From Welwitschia mirabilis (lineage: Eukaryota > Gnetophyta > Gnetopsida > Welwitschiales), in the NCBI GenBank assembly GCA_051453625.1, contig JBOZIK010000001.1, positions 143,900,061 through 143,964,060 on the forward strand: 64,000 bases of DNA, written 5' to 3'. Numbering within the stretch: position 1 is the stretch's first letter; every line of letters begins with the position of its first letter. Below, one piece after another: positions 58,621-64,000 of the stretch. The notes beneath the pieces were generated by a model. The model made no database searches, had not been told where the DNA came from, and saw nothing but the letters and a program-made list of their open reading frames with translations. Made by a program: the position numbers and the translations under genes.

Positions 58621-59690
58621 ATGTAAAGAGTGTGCATAAGAAATGAGGAAAAATGTAATCTATTAGAATGAAAACATAAATTAAATCCTTTATAAAATAA
58701 ATCAAGAAAAATTATAATAATATATGTTTAAAGGGAAAAAATGTTTAAAAGCATCCATAATTTATTTGAAACACAATAAAACTCATTATAATTTAGAAGA
58801 GAAAAGTATTAAATTAGTAATAAGAAGGTAGGAAAGCAGAACATAAAACTATTTACATAGTTAATCTAGTGCAAGAATAAATAAATGTATATGAATCCTT
58901 CAAGTATTCTAAATTAAAAAAAAGTACTTAAAGAAGGAGACATCATGCTAATTAAAAATGAAATATGAAAACTATTAGAAATGAATTAAAAATACATAGG
59001 GATTAAATGAATATTCAAGACAAAATACAATTAGAAAAAAATCATTAATAAAAGTAAGAATACAATTGGAGTTAAATTTTATAAAAGAAAATTATAGGAA
59101 TTAATTATAAATAGTTCTTGCCTTCGACTACTAAGATAATTATCATATATATCTTATTAAGTCTAATTGTATAAAACATCTAGAATATTATATAATTGAA
59201 TGCAAAATTAACATTTCTAAATATAACCACTAATGAAAAAATTTATATTTTGCAATTGTAATAACTTATAATGAAAGATTAAAAATAAAAAAATAAATAA
59301 GTTCTTATATATTCCAAAATAATATTTGAACTTTATGATGCTAAGAAATAGATTGTTAGCAAGTTAACATAATTGATTTAATAATTATTTACTTGATTAA
59401 TGAAATATAAAATGACATGTTTCATTTAATATTTAAAAGATGCAATCTTTCTACTAGTAAAAACCTTCATAAAGATAAAGAAAATCCATTTCAATTAATT
59501 AATTCGTTCACTAATTAAGGAATAAGTTAGATGAAGTATGATGAAACACTTAAAATTAGACATGTTTAAGTTCAAGACTTAGATAAATAATTCATCTATA
59601 AACCACTTGTCTAAGATACTACTACCTAAGATAACATTTATAATAATGTTTCATTTTTAATTATTAACTATTTAATTAATTTAATAACAT
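58621..59690. other. Unassigned, very A-rich
   Basis: Probably decayed copia pol followed by the start of an LTR that ends at 59700; no motif supports either precisely. Confidence 0.3.
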
Positions 59691-59691
59691 A

Positions 59692-59760
59692 ATTCTAACA
59701 TGGTATCAAAAAAAGAACTATTTCATTTTCTAACATGGCAGTAGAGCTTAAAATTTCAAT
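59692..59760 (+). other. Copia LTR end and PBS, in two adjacent copies
   Basis: TTCTAACATGGTATCAAA at 59693 and TTCTAACATGGCAGTAGAGC at about 59737 are both versions of the common copia junction 'TCTAACA|TGGTATCAGAGC'. The text after them (GTTTCAATCCTGAG) is also usual behind such a PBS. Confidence 0.5.
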
Positions 59761-61440
59761 CCTAAGATATGATAGCTAAATTAAAGCTCAAGGTTTCAAT
59801 CCTGAGATATAATAGCCAAATCATAGTTGATGATTTAATCCTAAAAAGAGGTAGTAGTAGAAAATAATTTTACAAAATTTCACACGCTATAATAAATGGT
59901 TGTGACTATTAACAAACTAAAATAAATTCATTTTTTTAATGGTAACTGAAGATGGTATACACTTTTAAGTTATGGTGAAATTTTGGACTTTAACTAACAC
60001 CATAATAATTCATTTGATTAGAAAAATATAAGAGCAAATAAGTAAGGATCATTTCATCTAATGCTAAGGTATCAAATCTATAGATGTTACAGTAGTTAAT
60101 CCTAGGAGAAGTTAGTTATTATATTGTTTTATAACTTATGACTTTTAAAAACTAAATATGATTTCATTGAAGATTGGTGCCTTTTAATTCTAGTTAACAA
60201 ATATAAAGACTCAAAGTAGCATCAAAAAAATAATCAACAACATTAAGAGGAAGTTTTTCACCCATGGAACATCAAAATACTATGAAGCATTAAGGAATAA
60301 GAATGAAATCCATCTAATAACTAAAGAATTATGATTTTATACTATGGAAAAACAAAGAATTTAAATTGACATTTACTAAATATATAAAGAATAAATGATA
60401 AACATGTTATAAACATCTATCAAAACACCTGGTGATGAAGCTATGAAACTAATAAGTTAATAGCATAGTTGATATTTTCTTATTCTTGTACAATGTAGAT
60501 AACATTTCTTAATAACCTAAGTGACATGTCCAGAGGCTAAAAAAAGATAAGAATCCACATTGATCTCATGATAAAATGAATATTTGCATTCCTCCTTATT
60601 ACTTCATAAAATACAGTTAGATAGAATAGTAGTAACATCATTTCAATAGTTTTTTTTCTAATGAACGATATAGATGTGTACTTAAGATGTACATTTTTCA
60701 AAATTAATGTAACATACTTTGTCAGATTTGGTAATAAATAATCTTATCAAGTTAAGTATAGGTAAATTAATAATTATCAAAAATTATTTTGGATTATCAT
60801 AGTAAAATTTATAAAATAAATCTATAAAAATGGTAAACAATAATATGAATTTTATCTTTTTCTACTATGAAGGTAAAATTTATGAATTTGAAGTGCCATG
60901 ATCCTACATTCATTCAATTATGAACCTAGCAAGTTTATTACTATTCTTTATAATTCTTTACCTCCTTAATTATATTCTACTTTACATCATTCTTTTTATG
61001 TCTCCTTGTTGTTAATAAATCTAGAGGAAGTTTTGTATTAATAATTTAAAAGATCTTAAGTAAAGTTATTTTAAGCATATTAAAGTCTATACTAATGCAT
61101 TTTTGAAATGATTCAAAGGCAATAATATCATGGAAGTATCACCTAAAATAACATCAAATATTAATAAAGTGTTCAAAAAAGGTATGGAAATAAGCACATT
61201 TGATAAAAATAGGAGTTTAAATCCATATGAAAAATGAATGTTTTATTAAAAAAGGTGTTAATATCTTAGTTTTAATATCATATAAAGATTTAAATGGTAG
61301 AAGGACAACAAGTAATTACTTTATAGGTCTCATGTGAATGATACAAGCTTAAATATTTTTTATGAAATAATGACATATAGGAAGCTTTTCAAAATAATCA
61401 CCCATTATGGTATCAACCATAATAAAACATAAATCTAGCT
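59761..61440. other. Unassigned A+T-rich sequence
   Basis: Presumed internal sequence of the element beginning at 59701, but no gag or pol motif was recognised on either strand. It ends in an A-rich run at 61448-61482. Confidence 0.3.
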
Positions 61441-61702
61441 TACTAAGTTTAAAAAAATAAAAAAAAATTAAAAAAAAAGTTGAGGTTTTTGAAGCTCTAA
61501 GAGGTTTAGTAGATCTGGAGTGTAAGAGGGAGTAAGGCTTAGAGGATCACAGATCAGTGGGGGTGGTTTCGGTCCTTAGTCATAGAGCACGGGGGTGATT
61601 TTGACCATAAGATAGACATTCCTTAGGTAAGTTATAGGATTACTTTGTTTTGCAGTTCTGGTTAGATTTTAGGGTATTTGTTTTTAGGGGTTTGTCCTCA
61701 AT

Positions 61703-62668
61703 ATGAAGAAGACTCAGTTCTATAGGAAATGGAAATCCCTTATTTTAGACATCGATGAAGATGCATATAGTGAAATCAAGAAGAAACTTAGATACAACCT
61801 AATCAGCAAATTTATCTCATCAAGTCCTCGATCAAGGTTGGATCAAATCCGTAAATGGGTTTCTTTGAAATAAATAAGAGTTAACAAAGTTGACATTATT
61901 GCAATGCCAAATGGATGATGGGGGCATAATCAGATCTGAATCTATTTAAGAGACTTCTAATCTAGATCCACATCCATAAATTCCCTCTAGAGTTTTGGGA
62001 TGAAGATCTATAAAGGAGAATGGTATCTCAGTTTAGAGATCTAATCAAACTTAACCGAATCACTATTAAACAGGCAAGATTAGTATTAGATAGATTCTAT
62101 GTTTAAATAAGCCTAGAGGATACTAAGAAGATCTAATATAAAAAGTTTAGATTAAATTGAATAATTGTGATCTTAACGTCATATATGAGAACCTTCTGAT
62201 TTCTTACACAGTTTGTGGAAAATCAGGATACCTATCTCAAAGATGTACTTCTCCTAAAAAGAAATGCTCACATTTTGAAAGATTGGGTCATCTACGTGAA
62301 GAATGTTAAAAAAGACTAATTGATATTGAATAAAAGGTAAAAGAAACCTACACTTTTTATGGGAAAACTAGTCACAATCAGAACATATGCTGACATAATC
62401 AAAGAAAGGAACAAAATAAAAAAAGTATTACTATTTTCCCTAAGAAAAGCATGAAAAAGAAGGTATTGGAATAGGATCATAGCCCATTTCAACCTCTCGT
62501 GGATGAAAATAATACCCAATACCCTCAAAATGATGATGAATCCAATGATGTGAAAACTCAAACAAAGGGAAGGATCAGTAATAGAACCCTCTGAGAATAA
62601 GAAACAATAGAGAACATTGCAAATAGGTATCAAGTGACTATCGAAGATATCTTAAGAAAAGGATAATA
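61703..62668 (+). pseudogene. LINE2 ORF1 (Gag-like, zinc knuckles)
   Basis: ATG at 61703; first 56 codons open (MKKTQFYRKWKSLILDIDED then EIKKKLRYNLISKFI) to a TAA at 61871-61873. The middle is frameshifted. The nucleic-acid-binding part is readable at about 62205-62310: YTVCGKSGYLSQRC, then HFERLGHLREEC, two decayed CCHC knuckles of which the first keeps both outer Cys. The tail is acidic (DENNTQYPQNDDESND, about 62503-62550). Layout fits ORF1 of plant L1-type LINEs. Confidence 0.7.
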
Positions 62669-62695
62669 ACTCAAAAAGGAGCAAAAATACCCCCA

Positions 62696-64000
62696 ATGAA
62701 TTGTCTCACATTAAATTGCAGGGTATTAGAATCCTCCTATAAGAAAAATATCTTACAAGATCTGATCAGTAAATATAATATTGATTTATTTTGCTTATAG
62801 GAAATGAAGACAAAAAATGATATGGGAAAAATTAATCTAGGACAGCAATGGATATCTTTCACCATGGCAACCCAAGGCAACTCTGATGGCCTTCTGATCT
62901 CTACCAAAAAAGAGGCAGATCTGATTCATAGTAGCAAGAACCACATCATAATTCTCCTTAAGAATGAAGACTGGATTGTAATAAATATTTACAGTTCATA
63001 GCACAATTAAGACAAGGTCGCTATATTGGAATAAGTTCAGATGATTGTAGTAGATAAATCTAAATGAATTATATTAGATGAATTTAACTAATGTCTTCAC
63101 TGCTAGGAAAAATTAGGGGATGATAACTAGAATTCTAGAGGTGCCTCAATCCTAAAAGATTTTTTGATAAGATACTATCTCATAGATGTCCCTATTACTA
63201 GGTGCAAATACATGTGGTTGAATAGAAAAGTAGGTACAGATTTGATAATTTTTAAGATTGATAGAATTTTGGCTAGGAAGAATCTAGGTAAACTCCCACT
63301 TGAAGCCTATGGTCTAAATAGAATTACCTTGAATCATCATTCTATAAAGCTCAAAATGGAGTGATTTTATTCCCAAAAACTCCATTTCATATGAAACATT
63401 ATTGGGTTAACTAAACAGAAACTAGAGTATTATTGAAAAAAATATGGACATAGTATGATGGAACCCAACCTATACCTTTTTTGTATATAGGCCTCAATAC
63501 CCTAAAGGCTCATATCAGAGATTGGAGAAGGGAAAATAAAGAGATATTTGAATCAAAAGATAAACTTGAATAGGAACTTAAAAGTATCCAAACCAAGCAT
63601 AAGGAGGAGGGAGGTAACTAGGACAATCTTTAAAGTAGAGAATATCAATGTCTAATGGGTCTCCAAGAAATAAATCTTGATGAAGAACATTATTGGAGAG
63701 AACACTCAAGGATCAAATGGTTTAAAGAGGATGATAAAAATAATAGATTCTTCTTTCAGTAGGCTAACCAACATATATCTAATAATAGAATGAAAAGACT
63801 TTCTGTAGAAGATAAAATCATAGAAAATGAAGAGGAAATAGCTAAGGAATTACAAGCCCATCTTAAAAGAATTTGAGAATAGAACAATATCACCCCTGGT
63901 TAATTCCAAAAAACAAGAAAGTATTGAATGAAGATAATTATATGTTAACTAAACCCTTGAATAGAGAAGATATTTTATCAGTTGTCAGATCCATGAAGAA
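62696..64000 (+). pseudogene. LINE2 ORF2 (endonuclease, RT start), partial
   Basis: Start MNCLTLNCRVLESSYKKN at 62696 ('LSWN.RGL') contains the active-site Asn. YNIDLFCL(stop)EMKT follows, the stop (TAG) replacing Gln of 'LQETK'; its Glu is present. Then QQWISFTMATQGNSDGLLIS (62842-62900), VINIYSS, a decayed GDFN, and DVPITRCKYMWLNRKVGTD, then KIDRILARKNLGKLP and AYGLNRITLNHHSIKL (63187-63355), the canonical 'L.D.P..G..YTW.N......KLDR.L......................SDH.PI' end of the endonuclease, with SDH changed to NHH. The linker HYWREHSRIKWFKEDDKNNR (about 63690-63750) matches 'W..KSR..WL..GDRNTK'. The sequence ends as LTKPLNREDILSVVRSMK, the start of RT. Confidence 0.88.

Larger units (their letters stand above)
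61483..64000 (+). mobile_element. LINE2: 5' part of a non-LTR retrotransposon
   Basis: Starts with a G-rich segment that stands out from the surroundings (61483-61702, with GTGGGGGTGGTTTCGG), the likely 5' UTR. Then ORF1 with a zinc-knuckle pair and ORF2 with an endonuclease; the window ends in the first part of the RT. Frames are longer than in LINE1, so it may be younger. Confidence 0.8.

Noticed and set aside
62316-62633. 105-codon minus-strand frame
   Set aside because: Shadow of LINE2 ORF1 on the other strand.
1-64000. A host protein-coding gene or tRNA
   Set aside because: No conserved host domain, exon-like series or cloverleaf was recognised on either strand; all clear protein similarity is to mobile elements. 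A weak gene could be missed without a search.

Overview
The window looks like a stretch of land-plant nuclear DNA, probably from a repeat-rich, strongly A+T-rich seed-plant genome. I find no convincing host gene, rRNA, tRNA, CRISPR or bacterial feature. It is a pile of old, nested retroelements: Ty3/gypsy, Ty1/copia and LINE. I recognised them from LTR pairs, primer-binding sites (PBS) complementary to initiator tRNA-Met, polypurine tracts (PPT), target-site duplications (TSD) and decayed gag, protease (PR), reverse transcriptase (RT), RNase H (RH), integrase (IN), chromodomain, endonuclease and zinc-knuckle motifs. Reading frames are broken by stops, many of them TAA/TAG where Gln codons are expected, as methyl-cytosine decay would give. 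Two pieces resemble the 'putative plant transposon protein' domain. The species cannot be named.

Layout. 1-5.2 kb: unassigned, with an acidic decayed coding-like stretch on the minus strand. 5.2-12.2 kb: copia element 'CopA' (+) with a gag remnant; its middle holds a plant-transposon-protein-like pseudogene flanked by arrays of a short motif. 12.9-14.9 kb: copia integrase/RT remnant 'CopB' (-). 15.0-32.2 kb: long-LTR Ty3/gypsy element 'Gyp3' (+), with TSD ATGCA at both ends and the chromovirus 'Gyp1' (+, 18.8-26.6 kb) nested inside. 32.2-35.0 kb: second plant-transposon-protein-like remnant and a short-motif array. 35.0-48.4 kb: Ty3/gypsy element 'Gyp6' (-), whose 3' LTR is split by a gag-only Sirevirus-like copia 'Sire4' (35.35-39.24 kb) and whose gag/protease region is split by 'LINE1' (43.0-46.9 kb). 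48.5-57.4 kb: chromovirus 'Gyp2' (-), of the same family as Gyp1, with perfect TSD GTAAT. 57.6-61.4 kb: copia integrase fragment and an LTR/PBS junction. 61.5-64.0 kb: 5' part of 'LINE2' (+), cut by the window end.

The most unusual structure is in Gyp1 and Gyp2. Between the 5' LTR and gag both carry a region of about 3 kb that reads as protein on the strand opposite to gag-pol. The amino-acid similarity is recognisable between the two elements and between the two halves of a 0.7-kb tandem duplication in Gyp2. In Gyp2 this antisense region is preceded by a TATA box and a degenerate tandem-repeat array, as expected for an independent antisense transcription unit carried by a chromovirus. I do not recognise the encoded protein.

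Four N-gaps are present. Two are flanked by near-identical short sequence and may be false assembly gaps; two lie in microsatellites.
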